A stretch of DNA of 64,000 nucleotides from Paenibacillus sp. FSL H7-0326. GTDB taxonomy: Bacteria > Bacillota > Bacilli > Paenibacillales > Paenibacillaceae. Positions 34,878 to 43,371 of the stretch are shown here, piece after piece. Position 1 is the first letter of the stretch. Every line of letters begins with the position of its first letter. A program made the translations under genes and the position numbers. Under the pieces are notes generated by a model. That model worked only from the letters and a program-made list of their open reading frames with translations. It ran no database searches and was not told where the DNA came from. The stretch covers positions 248,001 to 312,000 of the forward strand of contig NZ_MPVN01000001.1 of assembly GCF_001955535.1 (NCBI RefSeq), read 5' to 3'.

Positions 34878-35318
34878 TTATTGGTTATCCTGCTTAACAC
34901 GAAGCAGAGATTCGAGCAGCCCTTTTAGATCCGTATCTGGTAAAGCCTTGATTAATACTTCATTAAAGGTATGAAATGCTTGGTTCACTTTCTCCTGGCC
35001 GATATCTGTAAGTGAAGTATACACACTTCTCCGGTCTTCTTCACATGCTGATCTTCTCAGTGCACCGCATCCTTTGGCCTCAAAGCGGGCCACAAATCTA
35101 GACATGGCACTCTGGCTAAGTCCTACCATCGACTCCAGCTGCTGCAGCTTCAGTCTTTTTAGCGGGGCTTGAGATAAGAAGTACAACATATAAAATTCAT
35201 TTAATGACAGATCATGTTTAGCCTGCAGTGACTGATCAAGCAAATTCTCTATATTCATTTGGATGTGAGTCAGTGATAACCAGCTCGTTATAAGGTCATG
35301 CTCTTGATTCATGTCCAT
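34878..35318 (-). CDS. MarR-family transcriptional regulator
   Basis: The 146-residue protein has the winged helix in LKLQQLESMVGLSQSAMSRF and the wing in CEEDRRSVYTSLTDIG. GAGGGG precedes the ATG. It lies downstream of the NamA-type gene in the same direction (120 bp gap). That reductase is often controlled by redox-sensing regulators; this one contains a Cys in the wing region (ACEED) that could sense oxidants or electrophiles. Confidence 0.9.
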   Translation of the reverse strand: MDMNQEHDLITSWLSLTHIQMNIENLLDQSLQAKHDLSLNEFYMLYFLSQAPLKRLKLQQLESMVGLSQSAMSRFVARFEAKGCGALRRSACEEDRRSVYTSLTDIGQEKVNQAFHTFNEVLIKALPDTDLKGLLESLLRVKQDNQ

Positions 35319-35438
35319 AAGTAATTCCCCTCAGCTTCATAAGATGAATCTCTAACAATAATCCTACTACTCATCATCTCATTATAACAAACAACTTCAG
35401 ATTACAGAAGTTCGATTCATCCTGAAGTAGCAGAGAGA

Positions 35439-36470
35439 TTAGCTTAAGCGGAATCCGCCTGCGTATTGTCTTGGTACATCCGTCTGCTTGCGCAGAGACT
35501 CTGCAGCAGTTAAAGGCCAGTACGGATTCTTAAGCATCCCTCTGCCTACAGCGACCAGATCAGCATCCTCATTGCCGATAACGGAATTGGCTAATGCCGG
35601 CTCATCCAGTCTCCCTACAGCAATGACCGGAACATTCAAGCCCTGCTTGATTTCTCTGGCAAGCGGCACCTGATAAGCTGTATGAGTGCCTGGTCGTCCA
35701 TCCGCACCTATAGGGCCTTCTCCTCCAGAGCTAACATGGAACATGTCAACGCCTGCTTCTTTGTAGGCCTTGCTAAATTCAAGGCTTTCCTTGATGCCAT
35801 ATCCGCCCTTCACATATTCTTTAGCGGAGATCCGCATAATGAGCGGCATATCCTCCGGCATTTCACTCTTCGCAGCACGAATAATCTCCACGCCGAATTT
35901 CGTTAGGTCCTGACCATATTCATCCGTTCTTCTGTTCGTGAGCGGAGAGTGGAATTGATGGATCAGGTAGCCGTGTGCACCGTGAAGTTCGATAACATCC
36001 ACACCGGCCTGTACGGCACGGCGAACAGCAAGTCTGAATTTTTCCACCATTCCCTTCACTTCCTCAGTAGAAAGTTCACGCGGAGTCTTGGATTGTTCAT
36101 CAAAAGCAATAGGTGAAGGAGCAACTGGTACCTCTGCATCCTCCGCTTTACGACCGGCATGGGCGATCTGAATACCCACTTTTGCACCATATTTGTGCGC
36201 ATCTTCTACAATACGTGCCAATGGAGCAACCTGTTCGTCTGACCACAGGCCGAGATCATAATCACTAATTCTTCCGTCGGGTTCTACATCTGTCATCTCA
36301 ACGATGATTAGTCCGGTACCTCCAATGGCACGACTGACATAATGCGTATGATGCCAATCATTCGCTACGCCATCTTTTTTGGCAACCGAATATTGACACA
36401 TCGGAGGCAGAACAATCCTATTCTTAAGCTCAAGACCTTTAAGTTTATACTCGCTGAACATATCAATCAT
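35439..36470 (-). CDS. namA: NADPH dehydrogenase of the Old Yellow Enzyme family
   Basis: The 343-residue TIM-barrel flavoprotein matches YqjM/NamA. Cys and Tyr in LPPMCQYSV, the HAGRK block, and VIELHGAHGYLIHQF are conserved. It reduces alkene bonds of alpha,beta-unsaturated carbonyls and nitro compounds. The start at 36470 is behind GGAGAG; the frame opens 18 codons earlier without a site. A near-palindrome at 36541-36556 may be its operator. Confidence 0.93.
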   Translation of the reverse strand: MIDMFSEYKLKGLELKNRIVLPPMCQYSVAKKDGVANDWHHTHYVSRAIGGTGLIIVEMTDVEPDGRISDYDLGLWSDEQVAPLARIVEDAHKYGAKVGIQIAHAGRKAEDAEVPVAPSPIAFDEQSKTPRELSTEEVKGMVEKFRLAVRRAVQAGVDVIELHGAHGYLIHQFHSPLTNRRTDEYGQDLTKFGVEIIRAAKSEMPEDMPLIMRISAKEYVKGGYGIKESLEFSKAYKEAGVDMFHVSSGGEGPIGADGRPGTHTAYQVPLAREIKQGLNVPVIAVGRLDEPALANSVIGNEDADLVAVGRGMLKNPYWPLTAAESLRKQTDVPRQYAGGFRLS

Positions 36471-36540
36471 GTAACGTATCTCTCCTTTTAATATCGAGGT
36501 TTTAACTAAGCTAAAAAGCTTCATCAGTTAAATAAAAGTG

Positions 36541-36556
36541 ATGCATGCACATGCAT
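36541..36556. promoter_or_regulatory. Inverted repeat upstream of namA
   Basis: ATGCATG and CATGCAT flank two bases, 71 bp before the namA start. It could bind the MarR protein encoded downstream. This is a guess from position. Confidence 0.35.
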
Positions 36557-36617
36557 GTATGTTAACCGATTCCAATTGCTGTGTCAATGATATGTGCTGC
36601 GATCATTGAGATATTTG

Positions 36618-36655
36618 AAGTCCCTCTCAGCACAGCTGAATGCTGGGAAGGACTT
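36618..36655 (-). terminator. Hairpin after glnS
   Basis: AAGTCC/GGACTT and an inner CAGCA/TGCTG form a two-part stem, 48 bp after the stop codon. There is no clear T-run on the minus strand. Confidence 0.45.
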
Positions 36656-36702
36656 TATCTTTATTATGGATCTTATATAACAGCGTATTCACCAAACTGA
36701 TG

Positions 36703-38385
36703 TCAGTCGTGATGTTTCTTCCAACCATCCTTCAAGGAAACGGTCCGATTGAAGACGAGGCCTGCTGATTCAGGAGATTTGGGATCTGCACTGAAATAAC
36801 CATGCCGTATAAATTGATATGTCGCGTCTTGAAGTGCCGATGTGATCATCGGTTCAATCCATGCATTCATCACTGTCATGGAATGGGGATTAACCAGATC
36901 TTCCCAATGATTATCCGATTCCGCAATAACCGCGTCCTCTTTAAGCAAATGGTCATATAATCGGACTTCTGCTTTCTCCGCATGTGTTGCGGAGACCCAG
37001 TGAATGGTCGATTTCACTTTTCGTCCATTGTATCCAGTTCCGCTCTTGGTTTCAGGGTCGTACGTACAGTGAAGCTCCACAATTTCCCCGGTAACCGGAT
37101 CGTTTATGACAGATTCGCATCGGATATAATATGCCCCTTTTAACCGTACCTCTTGTCCGGGAGATAATCTAAAATATCCTTTCGCTGGGTGCTGCATAAA
37201 ATCTTCTCTCTCAATATATAGCTCTCGGGAAAAAGGAACCTCCCGCTCTCCGAAATGCTCATTTGTTTCATTGTTTTTGATGGGAAGCATCTCTACCTCA
37301 CCTTCAGGATAATTCGTGATAACCACTTTGAGTGGATCTAGTACAGCCATGACATTGATCGCTTTGCCCTTCAAATCCTGACGAATGAAATGATCCAGCA
37401 TCGCCGATTCTACGGTGCTGTTCTGACGCAGCATGCCCACCTCGGTCATAAACTGAAAAATACTCTCAGGAGACACCCCCCTCCTGCGATAAGCCATCAG
37501 AGTTGGAAGCCTTGGATCATCCCAGCCATCAACGAATCCGCCTTCCACCAGTTCTCTTAAATACCGTTTGCTCGTCACTTGACCCGTAAGATTCAATCGT
37601 CCAAACTCTCTTTGCTTAGGAGGCTCCGGTATTTCCAGCTCCTGCAGCACCCACTCATACAACGGGCGATGCTCCTTGAACTCTGCCGAGCACAGCGAAT
37701 GGGTAATCCCTTCGATTGCATCTTGTATCGGATGGGCAAAATCATACGTCGGGTAAATACACCACTGTGTCCCTGTACGGTAATGTGGAGCATGAATAAT
37801 CCGATACAATACCGGATCTCTTAAGGTGATATTGGGCGAGGACATCTCTATCTTCGCACGAAGCACCTTGGCTCCGCTCTCAAATTCCCCCTTCCTCATT
37901 TGCTCAAACAAATATATGTTTTCTTCTACTGAACGCTCCCGATATGGACTATTCTTGCCTGGCTCTCTAAGCGTGCCTCTGTATTCTGTCAGTTGTTCTG
38001 GACTCAGATCACATACGTATGCCTTTCCTCTACGGATCAAGGTAACCGCTGCCTCATAGATGCAATCAGAATAATCCGAGCCAAAATAAACCTTTGGCGT
38101 CAGTCCAAGCCAGCGGAGATCCTCCTCAATCGCTTGAACATATTTCAAATCTTCCTTGAGCGGGTTCGTATCGTCAAAACGGAGATTAAATACACCGTCA
38201 AAATGCTTCGCAATCGACGAATTGACATGAATTGCATACGCACTTCCGATATGCAGATAACCATTTGGCTCTGGAGGAAACCGCGTGTTAATTGTTCTGT
38301 TATAGAGCCCTTCCTCCACATCTTGCTGAATCAGACTGGTTAAAAAATCACTTGCAGCTTCCCTCTTGTGTTCTGCTTCTTTCAT
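36703..38385 (-). CDS. glnS: Glutaminyl-tRNA synthetase
   Basis: The 560-residue class I synthetase has the HIGH motif as LHIGSAYA (about residue 42), the KMSKS-like VTSKRYL (about 270) and the beta-barrel anticodon-binding domains typical of bacterial GlnRS. Many Firmicutes lack GlnRS and use GatCAB amidotransferase, so the gene is probably of transferred origin. It is preceded by a T-box leader, so its transcription depends on the charging state of a tRNA, presumably tRNA-Gln. The ribosome binding site is AGGAGG. Confidence 0.95.
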   Translation of the reverse strand: MKEAEHKREAASDFLTSLIQQDVEEGLYNRTINTRFPPEPNGYLHIGSAYAIHVNSSIAKHFDGVFNLRFDDTNPLKEDLKYVQAIEEDLRWLGLTPKVYFGSDYSDCIYEAAVTLIRRGKAYVCDLSPEQLTEYRGTLREPGKNSPYRERSVEENIYLFEQMRKGEFESGAKVLRAKIEMSSPNITLRDPVLYRIIHAPHYRTGTQWCIYPTYDFAHPIQDAIEGITHSLCSAEFKEHRPLYEWVLQELEIPEPPKQREFGRLNLTGQVTSKRYLRELVEGGFVDGWDDPRLPTLMAYRRRGVSPESIFQFMTEVGMLRQNSTVESAMLDHFIRQDLKGKAINVMAVLDPLKVVITNYPEGEVEMLPIKNNETNEHFGEREVPFSRELYIEREDFMQHPAKGYFRLSPGQEVRLKGAYYIRCESVINDPVTGEIVELHCTYDPETKSGTGYNGRKVKSTIHWVSATHAEKAEVRLYDHLLKEDAVIAESDNHWEDLVNPHSMTVMNAWIEPMITSALQDATYQFIRHGYFSADPKSPESAGLVFNRTVSLKDGWKKHHD

Positions 38386-38439
38386 TGTTCACTACCTCCT
38401 GTGGATTGCGTCCATTTCATAACTTCATCAAAAGGTGAA

Positions 38440-38764
38440 TAAAAAACAAAAAAATCCCGACTCCAAGACATCTGTCTTGGGGACGAGATTTGATCAACCG
38501 TGCTGCCACCCCTGCTTCATGAATACATCACTGTATCCACCTCTTCAAGTACGGCATAATGCCTTGGCATTATACTTATACTCTAGCTCTATAACAGGAG
38601 CTCCTGTCACACCATCGCCTTAAATCCTAGGTTCCGATGTGCTGCTCAGAGGCTTGTTTCAATGACAGACTTCCTGCTCCTTCTCAGCTTCCGGAGCTCT
38701 CTGATGAGGAATTCTGTTCATTTACTCTTCTCTTCATCGCGTTTATTCATCCATTAATTTTTAT
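38440..38764 (-). promoter_or_regulatory. T-box leader of glnS
   Basis: On the minus strand the T-box sequence GGTGGCAGCACGGTT lies at 38510-38496. The terminator at 38490-38447 has the arms CTCCAAGACA and TGTCTTGGGG plus a T-run. Stem I begins near 38754 with GATG, pairing CATC (38639-38636). CAG at 38644-38642 in the specifier loop is a glutamine codon and is the likely specifier. The leader is about 320 nt and carries an AGTA motif. Uncharged tRNA-Gln should stabilise antitermination. Confidence 0.85.
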
Positions 38765-38765
38765 A

Positions 38766-38794
38766 ATAGTATCACTTAGAATACCGAATGTAAA
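38766..38794 (-). promoter_or_regulatory. Promoter of the glnS leader
   Basis: TTTACA (38794-38789) and TACTAT (38771-38766) are 17 bp apart on the minus strand, immediately before the T-box leader. Confidence 0.7.
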
Positions 38795-38799
38795 CCAGA

Positions 38800-39612
38800 T
38801 CAATTCATGTCTAATTCCTTTTCTTTCTGACATACATAGATGAGTTCCGGTTTGCTGTCCACAGGCGGGTTCTCTTCCCAGTCCCCGTAGAGCTCAATCA
38901 CTCGGAATCCGTGTCGGGCGAGCAGCCGCTCCATTTCCATCGGGTACGTGTACCGCAGCTGGATCGTCGTTCTAAGCTCGTTCTCAATCGTCAGGTCATC
39001 CTGTTTCATTTTCCGAACAATAATATAATTCTGTACTTGAGTCAGTGCATCATAATGACTAGTCGTATATACATCCACTTGTTTTCCGTCATCCGTTACA
39101 TAGGTTCTCCAGTACTCTTCCTCAGCAGCCTGCAGCAGCTCTTCCGCACTCGGAAACCGGGTGTTGAATATGAATACACCGCCTGACTTCAAATGAGCAG
39201 CTACAGACCGCAGTAGCTTATCCTGCGCTTCATTCGTCAGAAAATGCTGGAAGGCGTTACCCACCATATAAATCATGGAGCTCTTCATATCCAATTCCAG
39301 CTCTTCACAATTCTGTAGTTCGAAACGGATGTCCGTGTGCTCTTCCTCTGCCTTCAGCTTGGCTCTCTCCAGCATCCCTTCGTGTAAGTCTACACCAATA
39401 ACGGAATAGCCTTTCTCAGCGAGAGGATTAGCCGTACGTCCTGTACCACAGGCTAGATCAATAAGAGTGCCTCCCATTAAAGATGCCCATTTCTCAATAA
39501 ATGCAAAATCACCATCAAATTCGTCATTCTCCATGTCATACATTGTTGGATCATTATACTCTTCCAAATTCGGTGAATGCGTATGATTACTTAAGCTCTT
39601 CTTCATGTCCAT
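38800..39612 (-). CDS. Class I SAM-dependent methyltransferase
   Basis: The 270-residue protein carries motif I as IDLACGTGRTANPL (about residues 50-63), motif II as IGVDLHEGML and motif III in SSMIYMVGNAFQHF. Substrate unknown. The start at 39612 (MDMKKSL) is behind AGAGG; the frame opens far upstream into the preceding gene without a site. It follows the gene at 39720 by 107 bp and could be cotranscribed with it. Confidence 0.87.
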   Translation of the reverse strand: MDMKKSLSNHTHSPNLEEYNDPTMYDMENDEFDGDFAFIEKWASLMGGTLIDLACGTGRTANPLAEKGYSVIGVDLHEGMLERAKLKAEEEHTDIRFELQNCEELELDMKSSMIYMVGNAFQHFLTNEAQDKLLRSVAAHLKSGGVFIFNTRFPSAEELLQAAEEEYWRTYVTDDGKQVDVYTTSHYDALTQVQNYIIVRKMKQDDLTIENELRTTIQLRYTYPMEMERLLARHGFRVIELYGDWEENPPVDSKPELIYVCQKEKELDMN

Positions 39613-39719
39613 ATTCAGCTTCCTCTTTTTAACCCATTTTGGATATTGGAATGAATTGCAAAATACTGACATTAGAATAACGTTTTTTGATGGTGATTTC
39701 AAATGTACTCCACTAGGCT

Positions 39720-40496
39720 CTACAACAACAGCTGAGTCAGCACATGGATGCACTGGTCCAGCACCAATCTGGTCTCCGTACGCTGTGCGTGGTCGATTAG
39801 CGTAATTGGCATAAGCCCTGTCTCTGTCTCTGCTTCATTCGATTGGACCGATTCGATTCGAATTGCGTATCTCAGCGTGAGCTCATTCATGATCTCGTTC
39901 GGGTATATGGTTCTGGCAGCGATACCCGCCTCCTCAAGCTCAGCCGCCGCTCTGGACGCAGCTTCACTCCACTGAGGAGCAGCAATCACTGAGATCAACT
40001 CTGCCTGTTCTGCTCGATTCGTCAATTCCAGCTCCGCTGTCAATTTCTCTATAGCCTTAAGGTCAATGTTTAATTTCACCCTGGAATCCGAAGCGTTCGA
40101 AACATACACAGACCGGGCAAGCAAGCTCTCACCTTGATCGTTAAAGAGAGTGTAGATTACTATTTCTTCATCTCTGCTCTGTAACTCTATCTCTGAATCC
40201 GTTACAAGAAGATGCGCGATTCCTGTTTTCTCGAAGATTATTTCAGCTTCTTCAGCTGAGAGTTCCGCTCTACGAAGCCACCCCGTATTCCACTCCAGCT
40301 GAACAGGTATACCTAAGTGATCAAACAAATTGAGAGCAGCAACAAGCAGCTGTGCTTCTGCTTCATATCCCGCTTGTTTCGATATAGTGAGTGAGCAGGA
40401 ATGCTCCATGAATCCTAATTTTTCCATTTCCTCTTCTATAGACGTTTGTCGTTCATTGCTTTGATTGGTTAATTCATTCCATTTCATCGATTGCAT
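39720..40496 (-). CDS. Hypothetical protein, 258 aa, with a possible HisRS-like C-terminal fold
   Basis: A soluble acidic protein. The C-terminal stretch SVIAAPQWSEAASRAAAELEEAG recalls the anticodon-binding domain of histidyl-tRNA synthetases and HisZ-like proteins, where the pattern is a strand followed by an amphipathic helix. The upper part shows no synthetase motifs. The start at 40496 is preceded by GGGAG, 12 bases away; a GTG is three codons earlier. It lies behind an attenuator-like leader, which would fit amino acid-related control. Function unknown. Confidence 0.55.
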   Translation of the reverse strand: MQSMKWNELTNQSNERQTSIEEEMEKLGFMEHSCSLTISKQAGYEAEAQLLVAALNLFDHLGIPVQLEWNTGWLRRAELSAEEAEIIFEKTGIAHLLVTDSEIELQSRDEEIVIYTLFNDQGESLLARSVYVSNASDSRVKLNIDLKAIEKLTAELELTNRAEQAELISVIAAPQWSEAASRAAAELEEAGIAARTIYPNEIMNELTLRYAIRIESVQSNEAETETGLMPITLIDHAQRTETRLVLDQCIHVLTQLLL

Positions 40497-40522
40497 GTGT
40501 TTCACCGTCTCCCTTCATTTGG

Positions 40523-40640
40523 CAAAAATAAAAAACGCGCCGGACCCCATTGGTCCTGCGCGTTTCATCTATGCCGCAGGGGGGCCGAACGCGAAATGCG
40601 TTAGCCCACCTGTTAATGACGTATCAGGTGTGCTAACGCA
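40523..40640 (-). promoter_or_regulatory. Attenuator-like structured leader upstream of the 39720-40496 gene
   Basis: On the minus strand a hairpin TGCGTTAGC/GCTAACGCA (40640-40597) with an inner ACCTG/CAGGT stem is followed by CGCGTT (40593-40588), a run CGGCCCCCC, and a terminator with the arms AACGCGC and GCGCGTT (40564-40534) plus a T-rich tract. CGCGTT could pair with AACGCG of the terminator's 5' arm, so terminator and antiterminator exclude each other. No known riboswitch class was recognised. Confidence 0.5.
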
Positions 40641-40797
40641 GATTAAAATGATAATATTGTTGTAAGTGAGATAACCTCATAAATTTCAATCTCCTTCAAC
40701 ATGACAAATTTAAGTTGTCATTGATTATATACGAAGCATCCGAGGTCTGCAACATATATTTAGAGACCATTTATGTACTTTCAAGAGCTTATTGTCT

Positions 40798-40803
40798 TAT
40801 AAT
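40798..40803 (+). promoter_or_regulatory. -10 element of the DeoR gene
   Basis: A perfect TATAAT lies 55 bp before the start codon. No good -35 box is at the expected distance. The rest of the 362-bp gap holds the leader described above. Confidence 0.4.
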
Positions 40804-40858
40804 GAATTCTAGTAACCAGTCAGGGACCATGCATTACAGCATGGGGAAAGGAGTCCAT

Positions 40859-41614
40859 ATGCTTGCAGCAGAAAGACGTCAATACATTATGGACATTGCA
40901 CAGAATGATAAACGTGTGCTGGTGTCAGAGCTCAGCCAGAAGTTTAATGTAACAGAAGAAACCATACGACGTGATCTGGAGAAGCTGGAGAAGGAAGGAA
41001 TTTTGACCCGTACATATGGCGGAGCCATTATTAATAAACATACGAATGAGGACCTGCCTTTTGTGACTCGGCAGCGGGCCAATCTGGAGATCAAGCAAGC
41101 AATCGCTCGTAAGGCGTTGAATTATATACACGACGGAGAAACATTAATGATGGACCCCAGCTCCAGCTCCATGGAGCTCACGAAACTGCTTAAGCACCGA
41201 AGCAATTTGACTATTATCACAAATTCGGCTCTCTCTATGCATGAGCTGGCAAGCACAGGACACCAGATGATTTCAACCGGGGGTACCCTGCGTGCATCCT
41301 CGATGTCTTTGACAGGCACGGTTGCACAGGACACTGTCCGCAAATATCACGTGGACAAGCTTATCTTGAGCTGCAAAGCTCTCTCGCTGAATAAAGGAAT
41401 CATGGACTCCAATGAGCCGGAAAGTGAACTTAAGCGAACAATGCTTCAGCAGGCAGCTAAAGTGATTTTGCTCGCGGATCACACCAAATTTGATAAGACC
41501 GCCTTTGTCCAATTAGCCAGCTTCTCAAATATTGACATGCTCATCACTGACCAAGAGCCTGCTCCGGAATGGATTCAGCTTCTGCAGGATCAGGAGATTG
41601 AGCTTGTATATTAG
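40859..41614 (+). CDS. DeoR/GlpR-family transcriptional regulator
   Basis: The 251-residue repressor has an N-terminal winged helix (VSELSQKFNVTEETIRRDLE, about residues 22-41) and a C-terminal sugar-phosphate-sensing domain with DPSSSSMEL and SDEPESELK-like blocks. The start at 40859 follows AAAGGAG; a long upstream extension is unlikely. Usually this family controls sugar operons, but none is adjacent here, so it may act elsewhere. Confidence 0.9.
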   Translation: MLAAERRQYIMDIAQNDKRVLVSELSQKFNVTEETIRRDLEKLEKEGILTRTYGGAIINKHTNEDLPFVTRQRANLEIKQAIARKALNYIHDGETLMMDPSSSSMELTKLLKHRSNLTIITNSALSMHELASTGHQMISTGGTLRASSMSLTGTVAQDTVRKYHVDKLILSCKALSLNKGIMDSNEPESELKRTMLQQAAKVILLADHTKFDKTAFVQLASFSNIDMLITDQEPAPEWIQLLQDQEIELVY

Positions 41615-41622
41615 AACGTCAA

Positions 41623-41671
41623 TCCGCCAGTACCTATGAACCATAATTCCGGCACTGGCGGACCTTTTTAT
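41623..41671 (+). terminator. Terminator of the DeoR gene
   Basis: TCCGCCAGT (41623-41631) and ACTGGCGGA (41654-41662) pair, followed by CCTTTTTA. Confidence 0.8.
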
Positions 41672-41672
41672 C

Positions 41673-43241
41673 TTATTCTTTTCTATAGATCCATTCACCT
41701 GAGTTCGCATCTATATATACAGAACGTGAATGCAGTAGCCCTGCCTCGCTCTTATACCTCACCACAGGTTCATATACAAGCTTGTATTCCTTCTCTCCCG
41801 TAGACGCCGTATGTAAGAACCATTTCAGCTGTACATCCATCTTCTGGCTATATCTTTGATACGCTGCCTCTGCCGTAAGCTTCGGTTGATGCTCCAAGGA
41901 CATTAACTCCGTTATCAAATGTGGACTTAACCCCCGGTAGCTGCTAATTCGTCCATTGCTTGTATTCACAACGACCATAACTTGCTCGTAAGCAACCGGA
42001 ATACCAGACATAAATAAAGGGTAGAAGAAAAATTGCTTTTTTCTCGGCTCCTCATTCTCCAGGCCGCTATCCATTTCTCTTTGCAAAAAAGCCCCATACT
42101 CTGGAAAAACGTCTGCGAGAAACCGCTCGGCGATCTCCCTGCAAGCTGACCTGCTAAGCGTCTCCTGCGCTGTCTCCGTATCCCCTTCCTGTTCAGTTGC
42201 ATGAAATGATAGAAGACGGCTTGTATTTTTATCGATTGCAAGCTTGCACGAATAAAGCATCCGGTCGAATATATTTCCCCATTTTCGTTTAACGTAGACT
42301 TCTGCCTGAAGCGGGTTTGATACTTGATTACCGTATTGATCCATGTCCTTATTCTGGTTCCTTAATGTATATAAACAGCGGATCTCTCCTGCTTCTTCCT
42401 TCATTTCTTCCCGCTCAAAAATGGAGAAATCTATCCCTAAACGTTCCTCCCACTTCTTCAGCACGGAATCTATTGAATCAGACACAGTCTCGAATTGAAG
42501 TTTCAGTTCAGCGAAGGATTCATCACCTGCTTGTACCATAGGCTCACTTCTAGGCAATCTGAAATGATCTTTATCGAATAGATCCTCACCCGTAATTGCA
42601 CAGATGATTTGTCGTTCAGGAACCGTGGTGTATACAAGTCTAAATGCGGAGACTGAACCTTGGTAATCATATAGCGTGGAATAAAAATGTTGGATTCTTA
42701 GCTCCATGTCAACTGTGCTCAACAGGTTTGCTCTAATCATGTCGGGTTCGATCACCTCATGCGGCCATTGAGGGAGTGATCCGGAATTAGGCTTATGACC
42801 TTCAAATCTAAATCTGAATAATTCCAAGTCTCTGGTAAAAATGAACTCGCAGCCCGTATGAGGAAGTGGAAGACCTCCGATCTGCAGTCGATAATCCACC
42901 TTCACTTTATCCTCAATATACTTCATTTCGTTAAACATATAACGATCCGGTTCTTGTAAGTACTGCTCCAACATCTCGTGCGCCCTATCCCTTATACTTC
43001 TATCAGAAGGTGAGCTTATCGAAGAGAGTTCTGCTTCTCTGTAAATTTGCAGTCTCAAGAGTTCCTTGCTGTGAAGATCCAAATCGATCTCAATGGTTTC
43101 CTCTGCATTGTCAGGATTCTCCCACACAAATACGCGTTGCAGCGGATTCTCCTTCGGTAAACTATCTTCCATGACCAATGCGTAATGCGCTGGTGGCTCA
43201 GCATACTTCTCAGCAAGCCTGCGCATATGATCGTAGTCCAC
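41673..43241 (-). CDS. YcdB/YcdC-like repeat protein
   Basis: The 522-residue protein has the internal two-part organisation of the DUF4901 (YcdB/YcdC) family: similar blocks such as FRFEGHKPNSG and GRISSYRGLSP are followed by ITAEAA-like helices (LTAEAAYQRY). No signal peptide is present, so unlike secreted relatives it should be cytoplasmic. The repeats recall PepSY-like sheets. Monocistronic. Function unknown. Confidence 0.75.
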   Translation of the reverse strand: MDYDHMRRLAEKYAEPPAHYALVMEDSLPKENPLQRVFVWENPDNAEETIEIDLDLHSKELLRLQIYREAELSSISSPSDRSIRDRAHEMLEQYLQEPDRYMFNEMKYIEDKVKVDYRLQIGGLPLPHTGCEFIFTRDLELFRFRFEGHKPNSGSLPQWPHEVIEPDMIRANLLSTVDMELRIQHFYSTLYDYQGSVSAFRLVYTTVPERQIICAITGEDLFDKDHFRLPRSEPMVQAGDESFAELKLQFETVSDSIDSVLKKWEERLGIDFSIFEREEMKEEAGEIRCLYTLRNQNKDMDQYGNQVSNPLQAEVYVKRKWGNIFDRMLYSCKLAIDKNTSRLLSFHATEQEGDTETAQETLSRSACREIAERFLADVFPEYGAFLQREMDSGLENEEPRKKQFFFYPLFMSGIPVAYEQVMVVVNTSNGRISSYRGLSPHLITELMSLEHQPKLTAEAAYQRYSQKMDVQLKWFLHTASTGEKEYKLVYEPVVRYKSEAGLLHSRSVYIDANSGEWIYRKE

Positions 43242-43279
43242 TTATCATTCCCCCTTTATTCGATTGTACAAAAAATCAT

Positions 43280-43322
43280 GAAAAAAAACAGACCGTCCCG
43301 ACATGAATCGGAACGATCTGTT
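43280..43322 (-). terminator. Terminator of the MFS gene
   Basis: AACAGACCGT and ACGATCTGTT pair with one bulge, with an inner CCG/CGG. Eight Ts follow on the minus strand. Confidence 0.8.
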
Positions 43323-43371
43323 CTGCATAGCTCTACACCCGTTCTACACCAGGACTCGCATCAACCGCGCA

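Noticed and set aside
40523..40640. Leader upstream of the 39720-40496 gene as a T-box
   Set aside because: The T-box core (TGGNACCGCG-like) is missing and the leader is too short for stem I. It was kept as an unassigned attenuator.
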